Below are positions 8,716 through 17,133 of a stretch of 64,000 bases of DNA, in pieces. Under the pieces are notes generated by a model. It saw nothing but the letters and a program-made list of their open reading frames with translations. It was not told where the DNA came from and searched no databases. The position numbers and the translations under genes were made by a program. Location of the stretch: positions 2,591,154 to 2,655,153 of the forward strand of contig NZ_SOCE01000001.1 in assembly GCF_004365175.1 (NCBI RefSeq), given 5' to 3'. How positions within the stretch are numbered: position 1 is the stretch's first letter; each line of letters starts with the position of its first letter. The stretch is from Kribbella voronezhensis (lineage in GTDB: Bacteria > Actinomycetota > Actinomycetes > Propionibacteriales > Kribbellaceae).

Positions 8716-8940
8716 TCAGGGTCGGAGCGGGAAGGCGAGGAGCGGAACCAGGCGGTCAGGTGGGGCGAAGGTTTCGTCGATCGGTCTCTCCGCGCGAGGC
8801 ATCTGAGCTACCTCACGCGTCGGCTATCGCGATACCGGCAGTGTCTCGGCATCGGTCAAGATCGCCCTGGTGGTGTTGTTGGCCGCTCAGTGGTACGCCG
8901 CGGCTGGGACCGCGCGAGCCGGCGGCTGCCGGGTCGATCG

Positions 8941-9468
8941 TCAGGGAAGGGTGCGGGAGGGGAGGGAGCGGCGGATTTCTTCGGCGGCGCGGGAGGCTCG
9001 GGTTCCGGTCGGCGGGTGGGTGCTTCCGCGGGCTGAGGTGAGGCTGTCGCTGGAGAGGTTGTTGCCGTGCAGCCGGATGATCGACAGTTGCCAGCGGCTG
9101 TTTCGCGGGGCGGATCGGTAGATCATTTCGACGCCTGCGATCTCGGCGAGTGGGACCGCTAGGTGCGTGATGCCGCGACGGAGGTCGATGGTCGGGAGGT
9201 AGAGGTGCTCCGCGTCGATGCGGATCGGACGAGCGGCATTGATTCCGAGGCACAGCCAAGACAGCGCCATCGCGTATCCCAGCAGTGACAGCACCAGGGC
9301 GACGGTGGACCAGATTTGGTCGCTGGTGTTGGAGGCTGTGAGTCCGGCGGCGACGACCAGGACGTCGACTGCCAGCATCCCGGCGAGGAAGATTGTGCCG
9401 AGGATGATGTTCGACAGGGGGAAGAGCACGCCGGCGTGGAATCGCCTGGCTGTGCGGGGGACGGACAT
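8941..9468 (-). CDS. Small membrane protein, PH-like tail
   Basis: A 175-residue protein with two hydrophobic segments, at about residues 15-42 and 50-78. They are followed by a mostly beta-strand region (Ile-Arg-Ile-Asp-Ala-Glu-His-Leu-Tyr-Leu-Pro), which resembles the bacterial PH-like domains found after paired transmembrane helices. The C-terminal 30 residues are polar and probably disordered. A membrane location is supported by hydropathy; no function can be assigned. The next minus-strand gene lies 22 bases upstream, so the two may be cotranscribed. Confidence 0.6.
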   Translation of the reverse strand: MSVPRTARRFHAGVLFPLSNIILGTIFLAGMLAVDVLVVAAGLTASNTSDQIWSTVALVLSLLGYAMALSWLCLGINAARPIRIDAEHLYLPTIDLRRGITHLAVPLAEIAGVEMIYRSAPRNSRWQLSIIRLHGNNLSSDSLTSARGSTHPPTGTRASRAAEEIRRSLPSRTLP

Positions 9469-9490
9469 GGTTCAAAGCGTGACACAGCGG

Positions 9491-10003
9491 TCAGTGGGAT
9501 GTCCTGCGTAGGCGGAGGGCCGAGAGCAGGAAGAAGATTCCGCCGAGGAGTGCATAGCCGGCTAGGGGTTTGACGGACGGGTTGTTGCCTGAGGCCATCA
9601 AGATGAAGCTGGCGCCTGCGAGGGTGGAGATTCCGCCGCTGAGGATCATCGGCCATTGGGCGCCGAGGCGGTAGCGGAGGATCGCGACGGTCAGCTGGAC
9701 GAGGCCGGCGGTGATGGCCCAGGCGCCCCAGATGCGAAGGACGGCGGGGGTGCCGGAGGTTGCGGCGAAGGCTAGGGCGATCGCTGCGAGGAGACTTAAG
9801 GCCATGTTGAGATACAAGGGTTTTCGGCCGGCGGTTGAACTGCGGAAGTCCGTGACGGCTGCGGCCAGATCGACCAGTGGGTAGAGGACCAGGAGCGTGA
9901 CGCTCGCCGGGTTGAGGCTCGAGGCGGTCACGGTGAGGAGGATCGCCCAGACGAGGGCGAATCCGAAGCGGGCGTAGTACAGCTTGCGCAGTGTGGGCAG
10001 CAT
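9491..10003 (-). CDS. DUF308/HdeD-like membrane protein
   Basis: A 170-residue protein made almost entirely of hydrophobic helices, about six, with short loops and an Ala/Gly/Leu-rich composition. The pattern of paired helices with a central Ile-Trp-Gly-Ala-Trp-Ala-Ile-Thr-Ala-Gly segment fits the DUF308/HdeD family of small membrane proteins. It is read away from the TetR gene at 10107. The intervening region carries two inverted copies of a 14-base operator, so this gene is the probable target of that repressor. Substrate or role is unknown. Confidence 0.65.
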   Translation of the reverse strand: MLPTLRKLYYARFGFALVWAILLTVTASSLNPASVTLLVLYPLVDLAAAVTDFRSSTAGRKPLYLNMALSLLAAIALAFAATSGTPAVLRIWGAWAITAGLVQLTVAILRYRLGAQWPMILSGGISTLAGASFILMASGNNPSVKPLAGYALLGGIFFLLSALRLRRTSH

Positions 10004-10025
10004 CGAAGTCCGGCTTCCAGGAGAA

Positions 10026-10087
10026 AGAACGATCGGTCTACTTGAGACTCCACCGACAGGCTCGACGATGTCAAGACCGATCGTTCT
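10026..10087 (+). promoter_or_regulatory. Paired TetR operators in divergent promoter
   Basis: AGAACGATCGGTCT at 10026-10039 is repeated as its exact reverse complement, AGACCGATCGTTCT, at 10074-10087. Each copy also has an internal dyad (ACCGATCGT-like). They lie between the DUF308-like gene and the TetR gene, 19 bases before the TetR start, and so probably bind that repressor. Confidence 0.7.
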
Positions 10088-10106
10088 GTCTGCTAGCCTG
10101 CGGGGT

Positions 10107-10673
10107 ATGTCGGAAGCACGGGCGCGGCTGCTCGGTACGGCGAGTAGGCTGTTCTACTCCGAGGGGCTTCACTCCGTCGGGATCGATCGCATCCTGAGCA
10201 CCGCGGGGGTGACCCGGGCGACGCTGTACCGGCATTTTCCGAGCAAGGACGACCTGCTGGTCGCCTATTTGGCGCAGGCCGACGACGCGATGCGCGAGCG
10301 GGTGGCTGCTGTTCGGGCTCGGCAGACAACGCCCGACGAAAAAGTACGGGCGGTCAGCCAGTTGATTGCCGATGACATCCAGAGCACCGGTTTCCGGGGG
10401 TGTGCGTTTCTCAACGCTGCCGCCGAGTATCCCGAACCGGCCCATCCGGTCCACCAGGCGGTCCAGAAGCATCGGGAATGGTTTCTGGCCACGATGACCG
10501 AGCTCTTCTCCGACACCGGGAAACCCGACGCGGACGCGGCGGCCCAGCACTTCGTCATGCTGCGCGACGGCGCCATGGCCGCGGGCTGTCTGTCCGATCC
10601 GAAGCCGATCTGCGAGACGTTCCTGCGCGGGGTCGAAGGGCTGCTGAAGTACCGCAGCCGTCAGGCCGGCTAG
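10107..10673 (+). CDS. TetR/AcrR family transcriptional regulator
   Basis: A 188-residue regulator. ATG 10107 is chosen because the upstream extension covers the operator region and is not protein-like. Residues about 5-50 form the TetR helix-turn-helix, with the recognition helix Thr-Arg-Ala-Thr-Leu-Tyr-Arg-His-Phe-Pro-Ser-Lys-Asp-Asp-Leu. The C-terminal ligand domain has a Gly-Cys-Ala-Phe-Leu-Asn motif, common in TetR proteins that control efflux or oxidoreductase genes. It faces the DUF308-like membrane gene across two inverted operators, so it probably represses itself and that neighbour. The ligand is unknown. Confidence 0.85.
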   Translation: MSEARARLLGTASRLFYSEGLHSVGIDRILSTAGVTRATLYRHFPSKDDLLVAYLAQADDAMRERVAAVRARQTTPDEKVRAVSQLIADDIQSTGFRGCAFLNAAAEYPEPAHPVHQAVQKHREWFLATMTELFSDTGKPDADAAAQHFVMLRDGAMAAGCLSDPKPICETFLRGVEGLLKYRSRQAG

Positions 10674-10811
10674 CTCGCTGCATACTCCGATCCAGGCTGG
10701 GTACCGGTACTTGCTTTCGACAACGGCCACCGCCGGGTCGGGGCCTCGGCCGGTGAGGTTGCGACATCAGCCATCAGCAGCGGTCGAGGTGGCAAGGAAA
10801 GAAGTTGCATC

Positions 10812-11108
10812 ATGTCCGACCGGGTTCTGACCGCCGCCCCGATCTGTGGCCACGGCCATCTGACGGCCCATGTCGCGGTCCTGGATCAAGCACTTGCCGT
10901 CCTGATGGACTGGTACGAACTGCCTCCCCTGGAGGCCAAGATCCAACTCTGCGCCTGGGCTGTCCGCTGCGACGTCTCCGCGTGCGAACTGGCTGGGGCG
11001 CTGGTCAACGGCGTCTGTCTGGGCAGGGCAACCGCTGGCCACGGCGCTGTGGTCCGCGAGCTGGAGCAGTTGCTCCGCGAGCTGCCTGGGCTGCAGGCAT
11101 CTCCATGA
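10812..11108 (+). CDS. ANTAR-like domain protein
   Basis: A 98-residue protein dominated by a helical segment (Leu-Asp-Gln-Ala-Leu-Ala-Val-Leu-Met) with a second helix that starts Pro-Leu-Glu-Ala-Lys. The helix spacing recalls ANTAR domains, which bind paired hairpins in mRNA leaders and prevent termination. No receiver or GAF domain is fused. It is read in the same direction as the transporter and molybdoenzyme genes that follow, and could regulate them after transcription starts. The family match is weak enough that a plain helical protein remains possible. Confidence 0.5.
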   Translation: MSDRVLTAAPICGHGHLTAHVAVLDQALAVLMDWYELPPLEAKIQLCAWAVRCDVSACELAGALVNGVCLGRATAGHGAVVRELEQLLRELPGLQASP

Positions 11109-11176
11109 GGTGAACAGTGGTTACCGGGCGTGCGAAGCGGGTACCGGCCGTCTGCCTTTCGACTACGGGAGAGCAG

Positions 11177-11884
11177 ATGAGCGATCGGACGGAGACTCCG
11201 GCGGAAGCGTCTGCCGGGGATGCGCTGCGCGAACGGGTGGTGATCTCGCTGCGGCCGATCGGGGCTCCGACCTCGATCGGGTTGTACGGTCTCGGCGCCG
11301 CCAGCTGGGTGCTGGCCGGCCTGCAGCTCGGCTGGATCCCGGCCGCGGAGGGTAAGAAGGTCGCCCTCGTTCTGGTCGGCTTCGCGTTCGTCGCTCAGTT
11401 GCTTGCCTCGATGTTCGGATTCCTCGGCCGGGACGGAACAGTCGGTACTGCGATGGGCGTGCTCGCGCTGACCTGGCTGGTCACCGGCCTGATCCTTCAT
11501 GCGTCCTCGCCTGGTGCCACCAGCGACGCACTCGGGCTCTTCCTGCTGTTCAGCGGTACGACGATGTTGCTGCTCAGCATCACCGTTTCGTCGACCAAAC
11601 TGGTCGTGACCGCTGTCTTCGCGGTAGCCGCGATCCGCTTCCTTGTTGCCGGGGGCTACGAGTTGAACGGCAGCACCGGGTGGGAGCACGTCAGCGGTGT
11701 TCTCGGCCTGCTGCTGGTGGTGATGGCCCTGTACGCCGCGTTCGGTGCCGGACTCGAGGATGCACTCGGACGAACCGTTCTCCCGCTCGGCCGCCGCGGT
11801 GAAGGCAAGGTGGCGGTCCAGGGCAGCTTACTGGAGCAGGTACGGAAGGTGACCAACGAACCGGGTGTGCGCACGAAGCTGTAG
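11177..11884 (+). CDS. GPR1/FUN34/YaaH-like acetate transporter
   Basis: A 235-residue integral membrane protein with six hydrophobic helices after a 25-residue polar N-terminus, and a hydrophilic C-terminal tail. Length, helix count and the Pro-Ile-Gly-Ala-Pro-Thr-Ser-Ile-Gly-Leu-Tyr segment before the first helix fit the acetate/succinate uptake family SatP/YaaH. ATG 11177 follows GGGAGAG at a good distance; the longer frame to 11117 lacks a site. It ends 20 bases before the molybdoenzyme gene, so the two are probably cotranscribed, which suggests a link to small-acid (perhaps formate) metabolism. Substrate is inferred. Confidence 0.6.
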   Translation: MSDRTETPAEASAGDALRERVVISLRPIGAPTSIGLYGLGAASWVLAGLQLGWIPAAEGKKVALVLVGFAFVAQLLASMFGFLGRDGTVGTAMGVLALTWLVTGLILHASSPGATSDALGLFLLFSGTTMLLLSITVSSTKLVVTAVFAVAAIRFLVAGGYELNGSTGWEHVSGVLGLLLVVMALYAAFGAGLEDALGRTVLPLGRRGEGKVAVQGSLLEQVRKVTNEPGVRTKL

Positions 11885-11904
11885 ATGTCGGGAAGGAGAC
11901 TTCG

Positions 11905-14241
11905 ATGGGCGATCGGATCGCCGAGATCTGGGGTAGCCGGACGCCGTATCCGGCCGGCGGCGACTGGCCGGCGCGGGTGGACGAGTTCGTCGAGGACGGT
12001 GTCGGAGCGGACGGTATCGACTGGGTGCAGTCGGCCTGCGTGCTGTGCTCCAACGGGTGCGGGATAGACATCGGCGTACACGACGGCCGGATCGTCGGGG
12101 TTCGGGGACGGTCGGAAGATCGCGTCAACCATGGCCGGCTCGGGCCCAAAGGGCTGTTCGGCTGGCAGGCGAACAACTCCCCCGACCGGTTGACCACTCC
12201 CCTGGTGCGGCGTGACGGCGAGCTCGAGCCGGCCTCGTGGGACGAGGCCTTGGACCTGGTCGTCGACCGAAGCAGGCAAGTGCTGGACGAGCAGGGTCCA
12301 CTCGGTATGGGCTTCTACACGAGCGGACAGCTGTTTCTCGAGGACTACTACACCCTCGCGCTCATGGTCCGCGGCGGCATCGGTACCCCGCATCTCGACG
12401 GCAACACCCGGCTGTGCACCGCCACCTCCGACTTCGCCCTGAAGGAGACGTTCGGCACCGACGGCGCGCCCGGATCGTTGACCGACTTCGACAACTGCGA
12501 CACGTTGTTTGCCGTCGGCCACAACATGCCGGAAACCCATACTGTGCTGTGGTCGCGCATGCTCGATCGCCTGCAGGGCCCGGACCGCCCGAAGCTCGTG
12601 GTGGTCGATCCCCGGCGTACCCGGATCGCGCAGGAGGCCGACGTACATCTTGCCTTGCGCAACGGTACGAACCTTGCCCTGCTCAACGCAATCCAGCACG
12701 AGTTGATCGCGAATGGCTGGGTGGACAAGGAGTTCGTGGACGCACACACCGTGGGCCTCGAGAAGCTCGCGAGCACCGTGGCGGCGTACCCGCCCGAGCG
12801 GGTCGCCGAGATCTGTGGGGTCGAGGCGGACGACATCCGGGCCGCCGCCCGCATCATCGGCTCCTCCGAACGCCTCGTATCGACTTGTCTGCAAGGTGTT
12901 TACCAGTCGCATCAGGCGACGGCGTCGGCCTGCCAGGTCAACAACATCAACCTGTTGCGCGGCATGATCGGCAAACCCGGAGCATCGGTCTTCCAGCTCA
13001 ACGGGCAGCCGACGGCGCAGAACACCCGCGAGACCGGCGCGAACGGCGATCTCACCGGCATGCGGAACTGGCAGAACCCTTCACACGTGGAAGAACTCGC
13101 GAAGCTGTGGAATCTCGAGCCGGCGCAGATCCCGAGTTGGGGACCGCCGACGCATATCATGCAGATCCTGCGGTACGCCGAGGAAGGCTCGGTCCGGTTC
13201 CTCTGGATCACCGGCACGAACCCGGCCGTCTCACTGCCCGAACTGCACCGGATCCGCTCGATCCTCGGCCAGGACAGGTTGTTCGTGGTGGTCAGCGACC
13301 CGTTCCTGACCGAGACCGCCGAGTTCGCGGACGTCGTCCTCCCGGCGGCCATCTGGGGTGAGAAGACCGGTACGTTCACCAACCACGATCGCACGGTCCA
13401 CCTGTCCGAGAAGGCCGTCGAACCGCCCGGCCAGGCCCGCCCCGACATGGACATCTTCATCGACTACGCGAACCGGCTCGGTCTGAAAGACAAGGACGGC
13501 CGGCCGCTGATCAAGTGGCGTACTCCGGAAGAGTGCTTCGCCGCCTTCGGCGAAGCAACTCGCGGTCGGCCGTGCGACTACTCGGGGCTCTCCTACCAGA
13601 AGCTTCGCGGCGGAAGCGGCATCCAATGGCCGTGCACCGAGGACAGCCCAGAAGGCACCGAGCGGCTGTACTCCGATCACGTCTTCAACACCCAGCCCGA
13701 CTACTGCGAAGACTACGGCCACGACCTGCTCACCGGCGCGGCCCACGAACGCAAGGACTTCACCGACCAGCAAGCCGACGGCCGTGCGATCCTCAAGGCC
13801 GCCGATTTCTCGCCGCCTCACGAGCCACCCGACGACGACTACCCGCTGCTCTTCACGACCGGCCGTACGGCGTACCACTTCCACACCCGCACCAAGACCC
13901 GCCGAGCACCTCAACTCCAGGCCGCAGCACCGGAAGCCTGGGTAGAGCTCGGTACTACGGACGCCGAGCGACTCGGCGTCGCCGAGGGCGACTTCGTCCG
14001 GGTCGAATCCCGGCGCGGCTATCTCGAGGCCAAGGCGCGGGTGACGGATGTCCGGGAGGGCGTCGTCTTCGCTCCCTTCCACTACGGCTACTGGGACAAG
14101 GCCCCGCGGAACGGGGACGCGCCGACCGCGGCGAACGAACTGACCAGCACCGAATGGGATCCGGTGTCCAAGCAACCACTGTTCAAGGTCGCGGCGGTCC
14201 GGGTGACCAAGGCCGGACGGCCCGTGGAGGAACGATCATGA
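11905..14241 (+). CDS. Molybdopterin oxidoreductase (nitrate reductase/formate dehydrogenase-like)
   Basis: A 778-residue catalytic subunit of the DMSO-reductase superfamily, binding a bis-molybdopterin guanine dinucleotide cofactor. The N-terminal cluster region has Cys45-x2-Cys48-x3-Cys52, but the fourth ligand position reads Gly-Arg-Leu-Gly80-Pro-Lys-Gly, so a Gly replaces Cys. The likely molybdenum ligand is Cys171 in Asn-Thr-Arg-Leu-Cys-Thr-Ala. The C-terminal molydopterin dinucleotide-binding domain begins near Leu-Phe-Thr-Thr-Gly-Arg-Thr-Ala-Tyr-His. There is no twin-arginine signal, so the protein is cytoplasmic. An assimilatory nitrate reductase or formate dehydrogenase-like role is possible; the substrate cannot be fixed from sequence. 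Its stop overlaps the next start (ATGA). Confidence 0.8.
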   Translation: MGDRIAEIWGSRTPYPAGGDWPARVDEFVEDGVGADGIDWVQSACVLCSNGCGIDIGVHDGRIVGVRGRSEDRVNHGRLGPKGLFGWQANNSPDRLTTPLVRRDGELEPASWDEALDLVVDRSRQVLDEQGPLGMGFYTSGQLFLEDYYTLALMVRGGIGTPHLDGNTRLCTATSDFALKETFGTDGAPGSLTDFDNCDTLFAVGHNMPETHTVLWSRMLDRLQGPDRPKLVVVDPRRTRIAQEADVHLALRNGTNLALLNAIQHELIANGWVDKEFVDAHTVGLEKLASTVAAYPPERVAEICGVEADDIRAAARIIGSSERLVSTCLQGVYQSHQATASACQVNNINLLRGMIGKPGASVFQLNGQPTAQNTRETGANGDLTGMRNWQNPSHVEELAKLWNLEPAQIPSWGPPTHIMQILRYAEEGSVRFLWITGTNPAVSLPELHRIRSILGQDRLFVVVSDPFLTETAEFADVVLPAAIWGEKTGTFTNHDRTVHLSEKAVEPPGQARPDMDIFIDYANRLGLKDKDGRPLIKWRTPEECFAAFGEATRGRPCDYSGLSYQKLRGGSGIQWPCTEDSPEGTERLYSDHVFNTQPDYCEDYGHDLLTGAAHERKDFTDQQADGRAILKAADFSPPHEPPDDDYPLLFTTGRTAYHFHTRTKTRRAPQLQAAAPEAWVELGTTDAERLGVAEGDFVRVESRRGYLEAKARVTDVREGVVFAPFHYGYWDKAPRNGDAPTAANELTSTEWDPVSKQPLFKVAAVRVTKAGRPVEERS

Positions 14242-14726
14242 AGATCGACCAGGCAATCCAGGACGTGCAACGGGCCGAAACGGAGTTGGCGAAGCGGCTC
14301 CGGCTGACCGGCGAACGCCATGCCGTCGAACACGATCTCTTCCACCTCGGCCACACGCTCGCTCGCAAGTGCGCGGAGCACCTCGATCGGCTGGCGACGG
14401 TGGCCGGCAAGTACGGCGTACAGGCGGAGTCGGCACCGGCCGCCGAGTCGCCAGGTCTGCTGGAAACCGCACGGCACAAGGCTTCCGAGCTCCTCGGCCG
14501 GTCCGAACTGACCGGCATACTCCTGCTGCGAGATCTCCGCGAGCTCTATCTGCGGGCCCAGGAGGCCGAGATCACCTGGGTCATCCTGATGCAGGCAGCC
14601 AAGGCCTGCCGCGACTCCGAGTTGCTCGACGTTGCCACGCAGTGCCATTCCGAGACGGAGATCTGCGGGAAGTGGCTCCGCACCCGGATCAAGGAAACCA
14701 GTCCCCAAGTCCTCGCCGTCGGCTGA
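14238..14726 (+). CDS. Four-helix-bundle protein coupled to molybdoenzyme
   Basis: A 162-residue, almost wholly helical protein with Glu and His residues spaced along its helices (Glu-Arg-His-Ala-Val-Glu-His-Asp-Leu-Phe-His-Leu-Gly-His). This resembles a ferritin-like or DUF892-type bundle. A Cys in Gln-Cys-His-Ser-Glu-Thr-Glu lies in the last helix. It starts inside the stop of the molybdoenzyme gene, so it is made in step with it, perhaps as a chaperone or electron-transfer partner. No typical diiron EXXH pair is clear, so I do not claim metal binding. Confidence 0.55.
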   Translation: MKIDQAIQDVQRAETELAKRLRLTGERHAVEHDLFHLGHTLARKCAEHLDRLATVAGKYGVQAESAPAAESPGLLETARHKASELLGRSELTGILLLRDLRELYLRAQEAEITWVILMQAAKACRDSELLDVATQCHSETEICGKWLRTRIKETSPQVLAVG

Positions 14727-14775
14727 GCCGGCGGCGCGGTCCCAGCTCACCCTCGGAGCACGCTCGGGAGAAACC

Positions 14776-15276
14776 ATGAACGACTTCAACCAGGCCAAAC
14801 AGCCCAAGAGCATCCTTGCCGGCCCGTACGGCCATCCGTTCCACCCGGTGATGGTGACCGTTCCGATCGGCGCCTGGGTCGCCAGCGTCGTCTTCGACAT
14901 CATCGCCTTCGCCAGCTCCGGCGACGAGAGCGTGTTCAGTGAAGGCGCCTACTGGTTGATTCTCATCGGCATCGTCGGCGCGGTGGTGGCTGCGCTCTTC
15001 GGGTTGATGGACCTCCTCGTCATCCCGCGCGGCACGCCTGCCTTCCGGACCGGGCTCACCCACATGGCAGCCAACCTCACCGTCGTCGTGCTGTTCGTGG
15101 TGAACTTCGTGATTCGGGCCGGCCAAGGGTACGAGGAGGCGAGTGTGGTCGGCTTCGTGATCAGCCTGATTGCCCTTGCGTTGCTGGGTTTCTCGGGCTG
15201 GCTCGGCGGTAAGCTGGCCTACCACTACGGCGTACGCGTCGCCTCGGAGGAGACCCAGCGCGAAGGATTCCGGTAA
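14776..15276 (+). CDS. DUF2231 membrane protein
   Basis: A 166-residue membrane protein with four hydrophobic helices. The opening Gly-His-Pro-Phe-His-Pro-Val-Met-Val-Thr-Val-Pro-Ile-Gly motif is the signature of DUF2231, whose His residues may bind haem or metal. ATG 14776 is the first start after the upstream gene. The longer frame to 14632 is antisense-like and overlaps the four-helix gene. It is last in the run with the molybdoenzyme and could serve as its membrane redox anchor, although that is inference. Confidence 0.75.
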   Translation: MNDFNQAKQPKSILAGPYGHPFHPVMVTVPIGAWVASVVFDIIAFASSGDESVFSEGAYWLILIGIVGAVVAALFGLMDLLVIPRGTPAFRTGLTHMAANLTVVVLFVVNFVIRAGQGYEEASVVGFVISLIALALLGFSGWLGGKLAYHYGVRVASEETQREGFR

Positions 15277-15279
15277 ACG

Positions 15280-16872
15280 TCAGAAGCCGACTTCGCCAGG
15301 AAGGTAGGTGGGAGTACGCCGCGCGTGGGTGTGCTGTTCGAACGCGTAGGCGAGCTTCAGCAGCACCGGTTCCGACCATGCCGTACCCATGAAGGTGATG
15401 CCGACCGGCAGCCCGAAGGTGAATCCCGCGGGCACGCTGATCGCCGGATACCCGGCCAACGCGGCGGGCAGCGAACTACTGCCGAGATAGCTGTCCCCGT
15501 TGACGAGGTCGATCTTGCCCGGCGGAGCGCCGGTCGGCATCACGAGCGCGTCGAGGCGATGCCGACGCAGTACGGCGTCAATGCCTTCGCCCCGCGACAA
15601 CCGATGATTGGTCGCCAACGCTGCCCGGTACTCCGACTCCGAGAAATCGAGCTGCTGAACAGCTTCGAGCCCGTCCTGTTGCACATAACGAAGTTCGCGG
15701 TCGCGATGATCGCGGTTGAAAGCGATCAGCTCGGCAAGGTTCCGAGGATGCTCGCCAGGCGTTGACGACAGGTAGCTGTTGAAGGCTCGCTTGACCTCGA
15801 ACGCCTGCACCACAATGGATGTCTGGATGTCCTCGAGCTGCCGCGCGGTCGGAATGTCGGCCGGGTCGACGATAGTCGCACCGGCCCGCCGCATCGTTTC
15901 GATCGCCCGCTCGGTGATCTCGTCGGCATGATTGCTGTAGCCGAAGTACACCTCCCGCGGTACGCCGATCCGCGCGCCCCGCAAGCCGTTCGGGTCCAGA
16001 AACCGGGTGTAGTCGGTGTGGAACCGGCTCCCCGCGGTCGCCGGATCGCGCCTGTCCACGCCGACGAGGGCGCCGAGCACGACAGCGGCGTCGCGCACGG
16101 TACGGGCGATGGGGCCGACGCTGTCCTGACTCGGCACGCCCTGGATCATTCCGCCGCGACCGACCAGGCCGACGGTCGGCTTCACCCCGACGACCGAGTT
16201 GGCCGCCGCCGGATCGACGATGGAGCCGTTGGTCTCCGTACCGATCGCCGCGACGCAGAGATCGGCAGCCGCGGCGACCGCGGATCCGGAGCTGGACTCG
16301 TTCGGCGACCTGTCCAACTTGTACGGATTGCGCGTCTGACCACCGCGAGCACTCCACCCCGCGTGATGTGTGAGCGACATGCCGCCGGCCCACTCACTGA
16401 GATTCGTCTTCCCCAGCAGTACTGCGCCTGCCGCACGAAGCCGCGCCGCCACGGTCGAATCAACTCGCGGGCGCGCCCCCTCCAACGCAGAGGAACCCGC
16501 AGTCGTGTGCATCCGATCCGCCGTGTCGAAGAGATCCTTGATCAACACCGGCAGCCCATGCAACGGACCGCGAACCCCACGACCGCGTCGCTCACCATCC
16601 AGCCGCCGCGCCTCCCGCACCGCGTCCGGATTGACCTCGATGACAGCCCGGAGCCCCGGCCCGCGCCGATCGACCTTCTCGATCCGATCCAGGTAGTACC
16701 GGGTCAAGCTCTCCGCCGAGATCCGCCCAGCCGCCATCCGCTCGGCCAACTCAGCGATGCCGACCTCGCCCAGCTGCGCCTGCGCTTCCGGCGCGAACCA
16801 AGGTGCCGCCGCGACGACCGCCGCACCCGCCAGTACACCGCGCCGCCCAGCCGTGATTCCGTCCAGTCTCAT
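15280..16872 (-). CDS. Exported amidase (amidase signature family)
   Basis: A 530-residue hydrolase of the amidase-signature family, which cleaves carboxylic amides with a Ser-Ser-Lys triad. Lys112 lies in Gly-Leu-Pro-Val-Leu-Ile-Lys-Asp. The cis-Ser lies in the Ser-Ser-Ser-Gly-Ser run at 193-197, and the nucleophile is Ser217 in Gly-Thr-Glu-Thr-Asn-Gly-Ser. That segment departs from the usual Thr-Gly-Gly-Ser form. The N-terminus has Arg-Arg-Gly-Val-Leu followed by an Ala-rich core and a likely Ala-Gln-Ala cut, consistent with Tat export. Substrate is unknown. The stop lies three bases from the stop of the convergent DUF2231 gene. Confidence 0.85.
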   Translation of the reverse strand: MRLDGITAGRRGVLAGAAVVAAAPWFAPEAQAQLGEVGIAELAERMAAGRISAESLTRYYLDRIEKVDRRGPGLRAVIEVNPDAVREARRLDGERRGRGVRGPLHGLPVLIKDLFDTADRMHTTAGSSALEGARPRVDSTVAARLRAAGAVLLGKTNLSEWAGGMSLTHHAGWSARGGQTRNPYKLDRSPNESSSGSAVAAAADLCVAAIGTETNGSIVDPAAANSVVGVKPTVGLVGRGGMIQGVPSQDSVGPIARTVRDAAVVLGALVGVDRRDPATAGSRFHTDYTRFLDPNGLRGARIGVPREVYFGYSNHADEITERAIETMRRAGATIVDPADIPTARQLEDIQTSIVVQAFEVKRAFNSYLSSTPGEHPRNLAELIAFNRDHRDRELRYVQQDGLEAVQQLDFSESEYRAALATNHRLSRGEGIDAVLRRHRLDALVMPTGAPPGKIDLVNGDSYLGSSSLPAALAGYPAISVPAGFTFGLPVGITFMGTAWSEPVLLKLAYAFEQHTHARRTPTYLPGEVGF

Positions 16873-16959
16873 GGTCCACCTCTGTGTCGGGCTTCCAGCT
16901 CACCCGACGTCGGCGCACCGGCCCATCCCCCGCGCACCACGCGGCAGTAGCTCACAAGC

Positions 16960-16986
16960 TATTGACCAAATGCGGCATATTGACCA
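16960..16986 (+). promoter_or_regulatory. Direct repeat TATTGACCA in divergent region
   Basis: TATTGACCA occurs at 16960-16968 and again at 16978-16986, a period of 18 bases, in the AT-richer gap between the amidase gene and the beta-helix gene. The spacing of nearly two helical turns would suit a regulator or tandem -35 elements. No partner protein is identified. Confidence 0.3.
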
Positions 16987-17133
16987 GGTCTGTCGGCGGG
17001 GTTAACGTCTGGCGGAGCGGATCTCGTGTCCGCGAGCGGCCGGACCCGACCGGCCGTCCGCACTGCCCGAGCGCGTACTGCGGTACTGCGCTTGTCCTCC
17101 TTGTGGTCCATCGACTCACTTCGGAGGATGGCA

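Noticed and set aside
13231..14175. 314-residue minus-strand frame opposite the molybdoenzyme
   Set aside because: Antisense frame over a gene with clear family motifs.
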